Part shown: positions 36,519-46,512 of the stretch, piece by piece
How the letters are laid out: each line of letters begins with the position of its first letter
Position numbering within the stretch: the stretch's first letter is position 1
DNA from: CBFHWU01 sp965659665
Lineage (GTDB): Bacteria > Bacteroidota > Bacteroidia > Flavobacteriales > Flavobacteriaceae
Reading direction: 5' to 3'
Assembly (NCBI GenBank): GCA_965659665.1
Contig: CBFHWU010000031.1
Coordinates: 124,001 to 188,000 of the forward strand
Length of the DNA: 64,000 nt
Notes under the pieces: model-generated
What the model was told of the DNA's origin: nothing
The model's input: the letters and a program-made list of their open reading frames with translations, nothing else
Databases searched by the model: none
Translations under genes and position numbers: made by a program

Positions 36519-37385
36519 ATGAAAATACAACTACAATTTTTAAGTGCCTTGTTAATTTTTTTTGGTACAATTTATTCTTATTCACAAACAATCGGGCAAG
36601 AATTTATGGTTAATGGAGAAGTTAATAACGGAAGTACTTATTCTGGCTCTGGAACCGGATGTAGTCCATGTGGTGGTTGGACTCAACAAGTAAATTTTAA
36701 TTACGCACCAACAAGTGCATCTAATGGTTCTTGCCATACAGAAGATAGAATGTGGAAATCATATATCAATGGAGATGCTATTGTAAGTCAAGTAATCAAC
36801 GACATACCCCCAGGAGTTTATAATTTTTCTTTTTGGACAAAATGGAGTAATGGTCTTCCTACTTACGATAATGGAGCGGGTCAATATTCAGATCCAAAAT
36901 TTACTATAAAAATTTTACAACCTGATCAAACATACGTTAACGACGTTGAGTTAGTGATTTCTGAGCCCACTGCAATTCATACTTGGGTTCAGCAAACAGG
37001 TACTTGGACCAACACCACCACAAGCACGATTAAACTCCAGTGGTTCAAAAACGGATCTGCTGGCGATGGGACTAAACTTAATAAAAACATGTATGTCGAT
37101 ACTGTTTCGTTAACCTATCAATCGGCGTTATCGTTAGATGATCTTGATAACAAATTGAATGTGAATTTTTTAGTGGATCAAAACAATCATCTAAAAGTAT
37201 ATGCTGACCACACCAATATAAAAGGAAGTCAAGTTACAGTTTACGACATCACAGGTAGATCAGTTATATCAGTTAACAACTTCTCGCCCGATGCCACTTT
37301 TTCTTTGGATAACTTAGAAAAGGGAATTTATATTGTCAAGTTAGATACTGACACGACCACCGTGACAGCAAAAATTGTCAGATAA
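36519..37385 (+). CDS. T9SS-secreted carbohydrate-binding-like protein
   Basis: A 288-residue secreted protein with no recognised catalytic motif. A signal peptide (MKIQLQFLSALLIFFGTIYS) is followed by a beta-sandwich-like domain (about 25-205) with a Cys pair (TGCSPCGGW), an exposed Trp-rich face (YNFSFWTKWSNG, HTWVQQTGTWTNTT, QWFKNGSAGDG) and a closing strand MYVDTVSLTY. This resembles a carbohydrate-binding module of the CBM4/CBM16 superfamily type. The last 80 residues are a T9SS sorting tail (VTVYDITGRSVISVNN, KGIYIVKLDT). As the first gene of the locus it probably captures the polysaccharide at the cell surface. Confidence 0.75.
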   Translation: MKIQLQFLSALLIFFGTIYSYSQTIGQEFMVNGEVNNGSTYSGSGTGCSPCGGWTQQVNFNYAPTSASNGSCHTEDRMWKSYINGDAIVSQVINDIPPGVYNFSFWTKWSNGLPTYDNGAGQYSDPKFTIKILQPDQTYVNDVELVISEPTAIHTWVQQTGTWTNTTTSTIKLQWFKNGSAGDGTKLNKNMYVDTVSLTYQSALSLDDLDNKLNVNFLVDQNNHLKVYADHTNIKGSQVTVYDITGRSVISVNNFSPDATFSLDNLEKGIYIVKLDTDTTTVTAKIVR

Positions 37386-37737
37386 CGAAAACAACAATAG
37401 TTATTAAATACCCCATAGAATCACTAGTAAAGCAATGTTTTATTTAATTTGATTTTATGGGGTTTAATTTTGACGATCTAGCACATAAAACGAGATAAAT
37501 CGAGATTCAAAAAACGCCGTTATGTCAAAAAATAAATACAAGTCAATGAGAAAAAATTGATCAAAATTTTTCAATCTTAACCTGTGGATTTGAAGTGGAC
37601 AAAATGGTAAATTACGTAAAGATGTAAAAATAACGACCACCATTTTTTTGTCAAACATATCAACTCTCGATTTTTCGATAAAATCTAATTCCTGCACTAA
37701 AAACCAAAAAATAAATACCAATTAATAATTTGTGAAC
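37386..37737. other. Intergenic region before the GH128-susCD operon
   Basis: 352 bp without a credible gene. It contains the inverted repeat at 37404-37467 and then AT-rich sequence that must hold the promoter of the GH128-susC-susD operon. No exact TAnnTTTG at proper distance was found (the nearest is AATAATTTG just before the start). Confidence 0.5.
37404..37467. terminator. Long-loop inverted repeat after the first PUL gene
   Basis: CCCCATA (37411-37417) pairs with TATGGGG (37456-37462), flanked by TTAAA/TTTAA arms with a 2-base bulge; the loop is about 38 nt. It could reduce read-through into the GH128-SusC unit or act as an mRNA end. The long loop makes it a weaker terminator candidate than others in this window. 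Confidence 0.4.
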
Positions 37738-38604
37738 ATGCATAGAGTAATAATTTTGATTTTTTTGTTTGTTTCCTGTGATTCAGATGTCAATAACAAT
37801 GAAGACCCCATTGAACTCAACTTAAGTCCTGGATCAACATTTAACGTGGTAGGGAAGAAAGGAGTGGCTTTTTCTAATAGATACGCATCCACTTGGGATA
37901 CCAAGTTTGAGCTACTAAGCCCCGAGTGGCATTATTCATGGAATTGGGAACTTCGTAATAATTACCCTGAGGGAGTTGAGTTTGTTCCAATGTTATGGGA
38001 TGAAAAACATGTCACTACAGAAAATATCAACTACTTGAAAGAATTAGCTGAAAACGAAGAGATTAAATATCTCCTAGGATTCAATGAACCCGATTTAGAA
38101 TCACAAGCCAATATGACAGTGGATGAGGCAATCGCTCTTTGGCCTCAACTGGAGTCTGTGGGAGTTCCTCTGGGAAGTCCTGTAACTACTTCTCCCAACA
38201 AGGATTGGATGAATGAATTCATGGATAAAGCCATTGAAAACAACTTACGTGTTGATTTTGTAGCCATACATATTTATGACCGATCGAATGTAGATCGTTT
38301 TATCAACCTACTCAATGAAACATATGAAAAATTTCAAAGACCTATTTGGATTACAGAATTTGCTTTACGTGATTCAGGGGCTTCGTCCTCTGTACCAAAT
38401 AAATATTCGCAAGAGGATGTTTTAGCTTATATGCAAAACTTACTTCCTAAAATTCAAGAGTTAGAATTTGTACACCGATATGCTTGGTTTGACACAAGTA
38501 CTGACAATCAAAATTATGAGAAACTGTCCAGTGCCGAACTAATAACAGAAAATAATATACTAACAAATTTAGGTTCATATTATGCAACCTTTAAGTCTGA
38601 TTAA
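37738..38604 (+). CDS. GH128-like lipoprotein glycosidase (Asl1-type catalytic core)
   Basis: A 288-residue surface lipoprotein (lipobox LFVSC). The barrel matches the Glyco_hydro_cc/GH128 family: the first catalytic Glu is E117 in LLGFNEPDL, the second E207 in PIWITEFAL, with FVAIHIYD between and YAWFDTS near the end. GH128 members are endo-beta-1,3-glucanases, so cleavage of laminarin-type glucan at the cell surface is likely. The ATG at 37738 is preferred over GTG at 37732. Its stop codon directly abuts the ATG of susC (TAAATG), so the glycosidase is the first gene of the operon. Confidence 0.85.
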   Translation: MHRVIILIFLFVSCDSDVNNNEDPIELNLSPGSTFNVVGKKGVAFSNRYASTWDTKFELLSPEWHYSWNWELRNNYPEGVEFVPMLWDEKHVTTENINYLKELAENEEIKYLLGFNEPDLESQANMTVDEAIALWPQLESVGVPLGSPVTTSPNKDWMNEFMDKAIENNLRVDFVAIHIYDRSNVDRFINLLNETYEKFQRPIWITEFALRDSGASSSVPNKYSQEDVLAYMQNLLPKIQELEFVHRYAWFDTSTDNQNYEKLSSAELITENNILTNLGSYYATFKSD

Positions 38605-41600
38605 ATGCTTTATATGAACAACCATAATCCATTCTCCCGTCCTTTGTCAATATCCAAGCGATTCAACATTGTTCTAATATCCTTGTTGATTTCAAGTACT
38701 TTGTGGAGTCAACAAACGGTAGTAGGGGTAGTTTCAGATGAGTTTGGAGATCCAATTCCTGGAGCTAATGTGCAAGTAAAAGATATGTCAAGAGGCACGA
38801 TTACAGATTTTGATGGGAAATATGAGCTTAATAATATTCAAGTCGATGATACGCTGATTTTTTCCTTTGTAGGCTTGCTTTCCAAAGAGGTGGTTGTTGG
38901 AGATCAATTGGAATTAAATGTCATGCTTCAGGCCAATGTTGATAATTTAGAGGAGGTGGTTGTTGTTGGATACGGAACCCAGAAAAAGAGTGATATTGTT
39001 GGGTCGGTTGCAGTAGTTAATGTTGAAGCGGCGGTTACACAACCTACATCGGATATTTCAGAACTACTGAGAGGTAAAGCTGCTGGGGTTCAAATTTCTC
39101 AAAACTCTAACCGCCCTGGAGGTTCATCCAGTATTATCATTCGCGGATCTAATTCTATAAATGGAGGTAACAGCCCATTATTTGTGTTAGATGGAGTTCC
39201 AACCACTAACATAGATGATATTAGCCCTGACGAAATAGAATCCATTGAGGTACTTAAGGATGCGGCATCACAAGCAATATATGGTGCGCGAGCTTCCAAC
39301 GGAGTTATTTTGGTCAATACCAAAAAGGGACTTGTAGGTCCTGTAAAAGTCTCTTACAACGGGTATTACTCGGTCGAAAATTTATACAGAAACTTTGATT
39401 TGTATAGCCCATCAGAATGGGTACAGTTGCGCCGAGAAGCTTATCGAACCGATAATAATGATGAATACCTTTATGATGACTTCATATTTACTGATTTGCA
39501 ACTCAACGTAATTCAGTCTAATAACTTTGTAAACTGGGAAGATTTAGTTATTCAACAAGGGATAGTAACCAATCACAATTTAAGTTTAAGAGGAGGGAGC
39601 GACCAAACAAAATTGTACTCAAATTTTGGGGTATTTGATCAGCAGGGACTTATCCCAGGATCTGATTTTAATAAACTCACAGCACGTGTAAATTTGGATC
39701 AAAAAATTAATGATCAAATGCAGCTAAAACTCAATACCCTACTCACATTTAGAAAGCAAAATAGAGAGTCTGGTAATTTAGATTGGATTGTTTTGCCACC
39801 AGTAGCTAAAGCTTTTGAAGATGATGGAAGCCTTATTCGTTTTCCACTAGGGGTTAATGATGTCAATATCTACAACCCTCTTTGGAACATGCGAGAGAGC
39901 ACCAATTTTACGGAATCCAATACCTTGGATTTGAATCTGATTTTTGACTATCAAGTTACCGATCACCTAAAGTATAGAGTAAACTCTTCAATTAAAAGAA
40001 GAAACGCCAATAATATGCAATATTTGACTCGACTTCATGAAGGTGGGGCCTCTAACAATGGACAAGCATCTTTAAATGATTATGTCACTAAGGAATATTT
40101 GGTAGAAAATATAGTAACATTTGACAAAAGATTCAATGAGAATCATTTTTTGGATGCAACATTCGTTTTTTCTGTAAATGAGTCTGAATACAATTATACA
40201 GGGATTTCAGCCTCGGGGTTTGAAAATGATTTTTTAGGATTTAATGGAATTGAAGGGGCCGAAAATATTGACCAGCCTAACAGACAGGCCAATAAGCGCT
40301 CTCGTCAAGGAATGATGGGACGTTTACGTTACAATCTTAAAGATCGTTATTTATTAACTTTAACCTCCAGAGTGGATGGGTCGTCTGTATTTAGTCAAAA
40401 CAATAAGTATGGATTTTTTCCTTCTGCAGCATTTGGTTGGAAAATTCACCAAGAACCTTTTATGGAAAGCATTTCTGCGATTAACCAAATGAAATTCAGG
40501 GTAAGTTATGGATCCATCGGAAATGAAGCCATTAATCCTTACCAATCTTTAGGTTTAGCTTCTCCAATTTTATATGCTTTTGATGGGGATACTTCTGTTG
40601 GATATTTACCAGGTTCTAGGCTACATAACCCCGATTTGACCTGGGAAACTTCAACTACTTTTAATGTTGGGGTTGATTTTGGTTTTTTTAATAATATATT
40701 AACGGGAACTTTTGAAGTTTACGATACCAAAACCACTGATTTACTTGTAAATCGAAAAGTTAACAGTCCGGGTTATACGACCACTACCTATAACGCGGGA
40801 GAAACGAGTAATAAAGGGTATGAAGTATTGCTTTCTGCGGACATTTTTCGAACCAAAAATGTACGCTGGAATTTAAGTGCAAATTATGCTTCCAATAAGA
40901 ATGAAATTATCTCACTTTACGGAGATTTAGATGACGAAGGTAATCCTATTGATGACGTAGCTTCTAATTTATTCATTGGTAGCCCTATTAAGGTTATTTA
41001 TCAATACCAATTCGATGGAATTTGGCAATCAACGGATGATATTGTCAATTCTCATATGCCTGATGCTGCTCCAGGAGATGTTCGTGTTCGTGATATTAGT
41101 GGACCTGACGGAGTACCGGACGGAATTTTGACTGATGATGATAGAGTTAAATTTAAAAAAGATCCAGATTGGTTTGGTTCTATCACTTCTTCGCTTAAGG
41201 TAAATAATTTTGAACTTTTAACGGATTTTTATATCGTCAAAGGCGCAATGAAGTCCAATCCGTATTTGGCAGATTATAGTAGTGGAGGGACGCTTCAAGG
41301 AAAGCTAAACGGTATTCGAGTAGGGTACTATACCCCAGAAAATCCCTCTAATAATTATCCTCGTCCCAGAGAGACTACTCCTTCGTATTTATATGCTTTA
41401 GCTGTCCAAGACGCATCTTTCATTCGACTCAGAACATTACAATTAAGCTATAATCTTCCGAAAAAAATATTGGATGAATTTAGTTTAGATCGTCTTAAAA
41501 TATTTGTATCAGGGACTAATGTTTTTACGATAACAGATTACAAATCCTATAATCCAGAGGTAAACCCCGGGTCATATCCTGATGGACGAGAAGTTACAAT

Positions 41601-41622
41601 TGGTTTAAAACTAGAACTTTAG
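38605..41622 (+). CDS. susC: SusC-type TonB-dependent glycan importer
   Basis: A 1005-residue SusC/RagA-family transporter: signal region (about 1-35), CarboxypepD_reg-like domain (about 36-115, VVGVVSDEFGDPIPGANVQV), the TonB-box-adjacent motif NLEEVVVVGYGTQKKSDIVG, the plug (about 120-240, LRGKAAGVQI, SPLFVLDGVPT) and a C-terminal barrel ending in Leu (TIGLKLEL). It imports oligosaccharides bound by SusD across the outer membrane. The ATG follows the GH128 stop with no gap; an in-frame Met three codons later is an alternative. susD begins 4 bp downstream. Confidence 0.95.
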   Translation: MLYMNNHNPFSRPLSISKRFNIVLISLLISSTLWSQQTVVGVVSDEFGDPIPGANVQVKDMSRGTITDFDGKYELNNIQVDDTLIFSFVGLLSKEVVVGDQLELNVMLQANVDNLEEVVVVGYGTQKKSDIVGSVAVVNVEAAVTQPTSDISELLRGKAAGVQISQNSNRPGGSSSIIIRGSNSINGGNSPLFVLDGVPTTNIDDISPDEIESIEVLKDAASQAIYGARASNGVILVNTKKGLVGPVKVSYNGYYSVENLYRNFDLYSPSEWVQLRREAYRTDNNDEYLYDDFIFTDLQLNVIQSNNFVNWEDLVIQQGIVTNHNLSLRGGSDQTKLYSNFGVFDQQGLIPGSDFNKLTARVNLDQKINDQMQLKLNTLLTFRKQNRESGNLDWIVLPPVAKAFEDDGSLIRFPLGVNDVNIYNPLWNMRESTNFTESNTLDLNLIFDYQVTDHLKYRVNSSIKRRNANNMQYLTRLHEGGASNNGQASLNDYVTKEYLVENIVTFDKRFNENHFLDATFVFSVNESEYNYTGISASGFENDFLGFNGIEGAENIDQPNRQANKRSRQGMMGRLRYNLKDRYLLTLTSRVDGSSVFSQNNKYGFFPSAAFGWKIHQEPFMESISAINQMKFRVSYGSIGNEAINPYQSLGLASPILYAFDGDTSVGYLPGSRLHNPDLTWETSTTFNVGVDFGFFNNILTGTFEVYDTKTTDLLVNRKVNSPGYTTTTYNAGETSNKGYEVLLSADIFRTKNVRWNLSANYASNKNEIISLYGDLDDEGNPIDDVASNLFIGSPIKVIYQYQFDGIWQSTDDIVNSHMPDAAPGDVRVRDISGPDGVPDGILTDDDRVKFKKDPDWFGSITSSLKVNNFELLTDFYIVKGAMKSNPYLADYSSGGTLQGKLNGIRVGYYTPENPSNNYPRPRETTPSYLYALAVQDASFIRLRTLQLSYNLPKKILDEFSLDRLKIFVSGTNVFTITDYKSYNPEVNPGSYPDGREVTIGLKLEL

Positions 41623-41626
41623 AACG

Positions 41627-43207
41627 ATGAAAAATATTAAATACTACCCTAAAATTAACAAAATAGCAGTTCTCTTTTTGATGTTTATTATTCCATTTGG
41701 ATGTTCTGATTTCTTGGAAGAAGAGGCTTTGACAGATGTTAGTCTCGATTTTGTTTATACTACTCCGGAGGGTCTTGAAGCTGCTCTTGTAGGTTTGTAT
41801 ACCGTAAATCGAGCTTTACACAATTCCAACAGTGGAGATTCTCAAAGAACAATTGTCCTTCCTGCAAAGTCAGACCTTGCGGTGGTAAGAACTGGTCAAA
41901 TTGGTTTGTGGTCATGGCTTAGATGGGGTCATTCTCCCTATGATTATCAAGGAACACTGGTTCATAATTATTGGAAACATTATTATAAAGTAATCGACAG
42001 AGCTAATGGTATTATTAAGGGAGCTGAAAGCTCAGACAATCTTACAGACGACATGAAAGTTTTAATTGCTGAAGCCAAAACCTTACGCGCCAATTCTTAT
42101 TTTACACTCTTCAGAATGTTTAACAATATTTACATAACCACAGAACCTACCTCGCCATCTAATGCTTTTGAAAAGGTTAAAGATAAATCAAGTGAGGAAG
42201 AAATTTTTGATTTAATTACTGAAGATTTAACTTTTGCCCAAAATACTTTGCCCTGGAATAATTCTATAGGTAGAATTAATCAAGCTACTGCTCGTCATAT
42301 CCACGCAAAAGTTGCCCTTTGGCAACAAGATTGGCAAAAAGCCGCTGATCTATCGGAAAGCGTTATAACTTCGGGATATTTTAGTTTACTCAATGATCCA
42401 CAAGATGTTTTTGATGGATATAACAACCACAGCGAAACGCTTTTTAATGTTCAGTTTAGCAACCCCACGCCAGGTGGAGGAATAAAAACACTTATCAATT
42501 GGAATTATACCGCTAATTACGGACTTATAAGAGGAGCTAAATATTCACGTGAATTTGGCGGAAAAGGCAGCGGGTTTATTTTTCCTAATCAATACCTTTT
42601 GGAATTATTTGAGGAAAATGATTTAAGAATTCAAAATACTTATTTTAGAACACAATATTATTATAACGATGCGGCGAATTTACCATCGGGTAAAAGCCTT
42701 GGTGACCCTATTACTACCCCAGCACCCTTTACAAATAATTGGTATCAACGTATCCACCCTTCATGTCTTAAATTTACACCTGAGAACAATTCTGATTGGG
42801 ACCCTGAAATTGGAGTTACCCAGGCTAACTTTATTATTTATCGACTCGCTGAAACCTATCTCATAGCAGCCGAGGCAAATATGCGTATAAACGGAAGTTC
42901 CGATTCTAGTGCCTTATTTTATTTAAATGCTATACGAACACGTGCGGGTGTTGCCCCTTTGAATTACTTAGACCAAGATACGATTCTTGAAGAAAGAGCT
43001 CGTGAATTAGCTTTCGAGGGCCAACGTTGGTTCACACTCAAACGCATGGGTGTACTGTACGATCGCATTGTACAGTATGCAGGAGATGATAACTATAAAA
43101 ATGAAGCGCGTACTTCAATGAAGCCTCATTATGTGAACTTTCCAATTCCACAAGACCAACTTAACTTGATGGATCCAAACTACCCACAAAATGAAGGATA
43201 CGATTAG
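41627..43207 (+). CDS. susD: SusD-type surface glycan-binding lipoprotein
   Basis: A 526-residue SusD/RagB-family lipoprotein (lipobox IIPFGC, acylated Cys about residue 27). The N-terminal TPR-like half contains TTPEGLEAALVGLYTVNRAL and AEAKTLRANSYFTLFRMFNN. The C-terminal SusD region has AETYLIAAEANMRINGSSDS and LEERARELAFEGQRWFTLKR, the usual signatures. It forms the lid of the SusC transporter. Confidence 0.95.
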   Translation: MKNIKYYPKINKIAVLFLMFIIPFGCSDFLEEEALTDVSLDFVYTTPEGLEAALVGLYTVNRALHNSNSGDSQRTIVLPAKSDLAVVRTGQIGLWSWLRWGHSPYDYQGTLVHNYWKHYYKVIDRANGIIKGAESSDNLTDDMKVLIAEAKTLRANSYFTLFRMFNNIYITTEPTSPSNAFEKVKDKSSEEEIFDLITEDLTFAQNTLPWNNSIGRINQATARHIHAKVALWQQDWQKAADLSESVITSGYFSLLNDPQDVFDGYNNHSETLFNVQFSNPTPGGGIKTLINWNYTANYGLIRGAKYSREFGGKGSGFIFPNQYLLELFEENDLRIQNTYFRTQYYYNDAANLPSGKSLGDPITTPAPFTNNWYQRIHPSCLKFTPENNSDWDPEIGVTQANFIIYRLAETYLIAAEANMRINGSSDSSALFYLNAIRTRAGVAPLNYLDQDTILEERARELAFEGQRWFTLKRMGVLYDRIVQYAGDDNYKNEARTSMKPHYVNFPIPQDQLNLMDPNYPQNEGYD

Positions 43208-43255
43208 GATTAAAAAGGACAGTAAAATATGTTTGGTGGGAGAAAAATAAGATTG

Positions 43256-44446
43256 ATGAAACATTACCATTTACATTTAAGCATAATTTTTTCCTTATGG
43301 AGTGTTATTTTATTTTCTCAAAAAAAAATCATCATTGAAGGCGCTGTCTTTGATGAATTCGGTACCGAAATTCCTTATGCTGCGGTTGGAATAATTAAAA
43401 AAAACATTGGAACTACGACAACAGCAGAAGGGTCATTTTATTTGTTAGTAACTCCACAAGAATTACAAGATACACTTGAAATTTCTTCAATAGGGTTTTC
43501 TACTCTCAAAATTAATATTCAGGATTTTATCACAAAAGAGGATAAAAAAGTTGTTTTAGAAGAAAAACAAACAGTATTATCTGAAGTGGTTGTATCCGCG
43601 CCTATTTTTTATGTTAAAAATGCGCTCAAGCGTTTGAAAGATAATACTTTAAGCAAAAATCATCAATTGAGTATGCTTTACAGGCGTTGGTCGGTGGAGG
43701 AAGATGTGTGCCGTTTTTATATTGAACATTATCTGGAGGTTCTCGATCGAGGTCCATCCTCTTATATTTTGAACTATAATATTAAACATGAGCGAAGATC
43801 AGCGGATTACAGGTATATTAAAAATCAACAAAAAATCCATGCGGTTAAGTATATGAGTTACAATAACCCTTTGCGCAAAGGCATAGCTTTTAAATCCTAC
43901 CAATGGAAAAAGAAGGAAGCCTCAAATTACGATGATGAGGATATTATTGTGGTGGAAGGAACAAATAAAAATTCCGATCGTCTTACTTTGTATATCGGCC
44001 TAGACTCATACCGCATATACAAAATCGAGTCTTCAATAAATCCTGACATAGGTAACCTTCTTGAGTCCACTTATATTTATAAAAAAAACAGTGCTGGAAA
44101 ACTTTATTTAAGTTATCATTTTCGGGAATGGAAGGGATCAGACAAGCTTTCATATGCGTTAAAGCAAACATTAAAAAGTACTGGTAAACCGGTGCCTAAT
44201 TTTATCCCAATAGCCTATCGGCATGAAGCTTTTGTTTTAGGTGTTGAAGAAATTAGGAGTAAGTTTAGTTCCTTTGGTACAGAAGAAGATATCGATATGA
44301 CAATTCACAAAATTCGATATGATTCCGATTTTTGGAACACCATCAGTTTGCCTCCTGAAACTACTTTTTTAAAAAAAAACAATAAAGAACTAGAATCCTT
44401 ATATGGTGTTCCTATTGAAATCCAGTTTAAATATTCAAACCCTTAA
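43256..44446 (+). CDS. CarboxypepD_reg-like periplasmic protein downstream of susD
   Basis: A 396-residue exported protein: signal region (HLHLSIIFSLWSVILFSQK), a CarboxypepD_reg-like domain (about 25-105, IIIEGAVFDEFGTEIPYAAV) ending in the SusC-like junction VLSEVVVSAPIFYVKNALKR. About 270 residues of unassigned, charged and aromatic sequence follow, with a loose resemblance to the N-terminal half of DUF5686 proteins. It has no barrel, so it is not a transporter. The start is the Met of MKHYHLH; an upstream in-frame ATG at 43229 would hide the signal peptide. Its role in the PUL is unknown. Confidence 0.65.
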   Translation: MKHYHLHLSIIFSLWSVILFSQKKIIIEGAVFDEFGTEIPYAAVGIIKKNIGTTTTAEGSFYLLVTPQELQDTLEISSIGFSTLKINIQDFITKEDKKVVLEEKQTVLSEVVVSAPIFYVKNALKRLKDNTLSKNHQLSMLYRRWSVEEDVCRFYIEHYLEVLDRGPSSYILNYNIKHERRSADYRYIKNQQKIHAVKYMSYNNPLRKGIAFKSYQWKKKEASNYDDEDIIVVEGTNKNSDRLTLYIGLDSYRIYKIESSINPDIGNLLESTYIYKKNSAGKLYLSYHFREWKGSDKLSYALKQTLKSTGKPVPNFIPIAYRHEAFVLGVEEIRSKFSSFGTEEDIDMTIHKIRYDSDFWNTISLPPETTFLKKNNKELESLYGVPIEIQFKYSNP

Positions 44447-44550
44447 ACGAATGATAACTTTTTGTTTGTCAAAGCAAAATAGAAAATAAAATTTCAAATG
44501 GTCTTTATTACGAAATAATTGAACGAATAAGGGTACTAAAAAATTTATCT

Positions 44551-46509
44551 ATGAAACTACTAATTTTTCCCCCTCTATTTTTAGCTTGTTTTTTTATTTC
44601 GAATGCCCAGCAATACCACGTTGCTATCCATGGAGATGACACACATTCGGGTACGATAGAAGCTCCTTTTAGAACGATATCAAAAGCAGCTAAAATCGCT
44701 CTTCCTGGTGCTACAATAACAGTACATCAAGGAACATACCGGGAATGGGTAAGTCCAGAAAATGGAGGGTTAAATGATCATCAACGCATAGTGTATCAAG
44801 CAGCTGAAGGGGAAGAAGTTTGGATCAAAGGGTCAGAAGTGATAAAAGGTTGGAAAAAGTATAAAGGAAATGTATGGAAAGTTACCCTAACTAATGAGTG
44901 GTTTGGTGACTTTAACCCTTACCAAGAAATTTTAAAGGGTGATTGGCTAATGAATACCTATGGCCGAGATCACCACCTAGGAGAGGTTTATCTTAACGGT
45001 CAAGCACTTTATGAGATAAACACATTAGAAGAAGTGATTATGGAAAACCCTTTGGAACGTGCTGTTGATCAAGAGGGATCAAAGTACAAATGGTATTGCG
45101 AATCGAACGCAAAAACGACAATTATTTACGCGAATTTTAAAGGGTTTAATCCGAATAAGGAACTGGTAGAAATTAATGTAAGACCTGTGGTATTTTTTCC
45201 AAAAAAAACCGGGGTAAATTACATTACTGTACGAGGGTTTAAGATGAGTCACGCAGCTACTCAATGGGCCCCTCCTACTGCCGAGCAACAAGGACTTATC
45301 GGCCCACATTGGAGTAAAGGATGGATTATTGAAAATAATTTGATCTCAGATTCAAAATGTACAGGAATAAGCATTGGAAAAGATAGAAGTACAGGACATA
45401 ATGAATGGACCAATTTGAAAGTAAAACACGGTACGCAAAGAGAAAGAGATGTTATTTTTAAAGCTCTACAACAAGGATGGTCCAAAGAAACAATTGGGTC
45501 TCATATCATTAGAAATAATGTGATTAAGGATTGTGAGCAAACGGGTATCTGTGGACACCTCGGAGGGGTTTTTAGTGAAATCTACGGGAATCATATCTAT
45601 AATATCCATACTAAGAAACAATTTTTTGGTTACGAAACGGGAGGAATTAAACTCCACGCTGCCATAGACACTCGAATCGAAGGAAATTTGATTCACGATA
45701 ACTATAGAGGGATTTGGTTGGACTGGCAATCACAAGGAACTCGCGTGAAAGGAAATATCTTGTATAATAATTTGGTGCATGATTGTTTTATAGAGGTTAA
45801 TCACGGTCCCATGATAATCGACAACAACATTATGCTTTCTGGAATATCGATTTTAAATGTATCACAAGGAACTGCATTTGCCCATAATCTATTTGCTGGA
45901 AATATTTTTATGCGATTAGCTCCCCACCGATTTACCCCTTACCATTTTCCTCACTCCACAAGCGTAGCAGGGTTAATGACCATATTACTTGGGGATGATC
46001 GATTTTACAACAATATTTTTCTGTCGAATACAACTCCCGACAAAGACAATATTTTTACGGGTTTAAATGCTTATAACCAGCATCCGTTGGCTGAAGATGA
46101 ATGGTATATGGGGAGAACGCCTAAAGATTTTGAGGCGCATAAACTCCCTGTCTATATCGATGCTAATATGTATTACAACAAAGCACTTCCTTTTGATCGT
46201 GAGATCAATAAAATAGTCGTTAATAACCATGACCCAAGCCCAAGTATTGAAAAAGTAGGATCAAGTTATTATCTCAACATTACTATGGATGATCGCTTCA
46301 AAACACTCCCTACAGCATTGGTCACTTCGGAATTACTTGGTGCAGCTTTTCAATCGGAAGCTACTTTTGAAAACAACGACGGTTCCCCCATCGTTATTAA
46401 CGATGATTTTTTGTATAAAAATCGGAGCGAATCGCCCACTGTAGGTCCTTTTGAAAATCTGAAGCAAGGAAACAACAGCATCAAAGTATTTGACGCTATT
46501 TTTGATTAA
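44551..46509 (+). CDS. Secreted right-handed parallel beta-helix protein (DUF1565-type)
   Basis: A 652-residue secreted protein (signal MKLLIFPPLFLACFFISNAQ). The N-terminus AIHGDDTHSGTIEAPFRTIS and VHQGTYREWVSPENGG are the DUF1565/beta-helix entry segment. The central region repeats short strands with Asn/Gly turns (SHIIRNNVIKDCEQTGICGH, IEGNLIHDNYRGIWLDWQSQ, IDNNIMLSGISILNV), as in parallel beta-helix lyases and glycosidases such as GH141. Catalytic residues cannot be assigned. As the last gene on this strand of the PUL it is a candidate polysaccharide-degrading enzyme. It ends 3 bp from the convergent GH10 gene. Confidence 0.8.
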   Translation: MKLLIFPPLFLACFFISNAQQYHVAIHGDDTHSGTIEAPFRTISKAAKIALPGATITVHQGTYREWVSPENGGLNDHQRIVYQAAEGEEVWIKGSEVIKGWKKYKGNVWKVTLTNEWFGDFNPYQEILKGDWLMNTYGRDHHLGEVYLNGQALYEINTLEEVIMENPLERAVDQEGSKYKWYCESNAKTTIIYANFKGFNPNKELVEINVRPVVFFPKKTGVNYITVRGFKMSHAATQWAPPTAEQQGLIGPHWSKGWIIENNLISDSKCTGISIGKDRSTGHNEWTNLKVKHGTQRERDVIFKALQQGWSKETIGSHIIRNNVIKDCEQTGICGHLGGVFSEIYGNHIYNIHTKKQFFGYETGGIKLHAAIDTRIEGNLIHDNYRGIWLDWQSQGTRVKGNILYNNLVHDCFIEVNHGPMIIDNNIMLSGISILNVSQGTAFAHNLFAGNIFMRLAPHRFTPYHFPHSTSVAGLMTILLGDDRFYNNIFLSNTTPDKDNIFTGLNAYNQHPLAEDEWYMGRTPKDFEAHKLPVYIDANMYYNKALPFDREINKIVVNNHDPSPSIEKVGSSYYLNITMDDRFKTLPTALVTSELLGAAFQSEATFENNDGSPIVINDDFLYKNRSESPTVGPFENLKQGNNSIKVFDAIFD

Positions 46510-46512
46510 GTT

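Noticed and set aside
37464..37721. 85-codon ORF on the minus strand in the PUL spacer
   Set aside because: AT-rich, no homology-like pattern, no promoter, and located where the GH128-susC promoter must lie.
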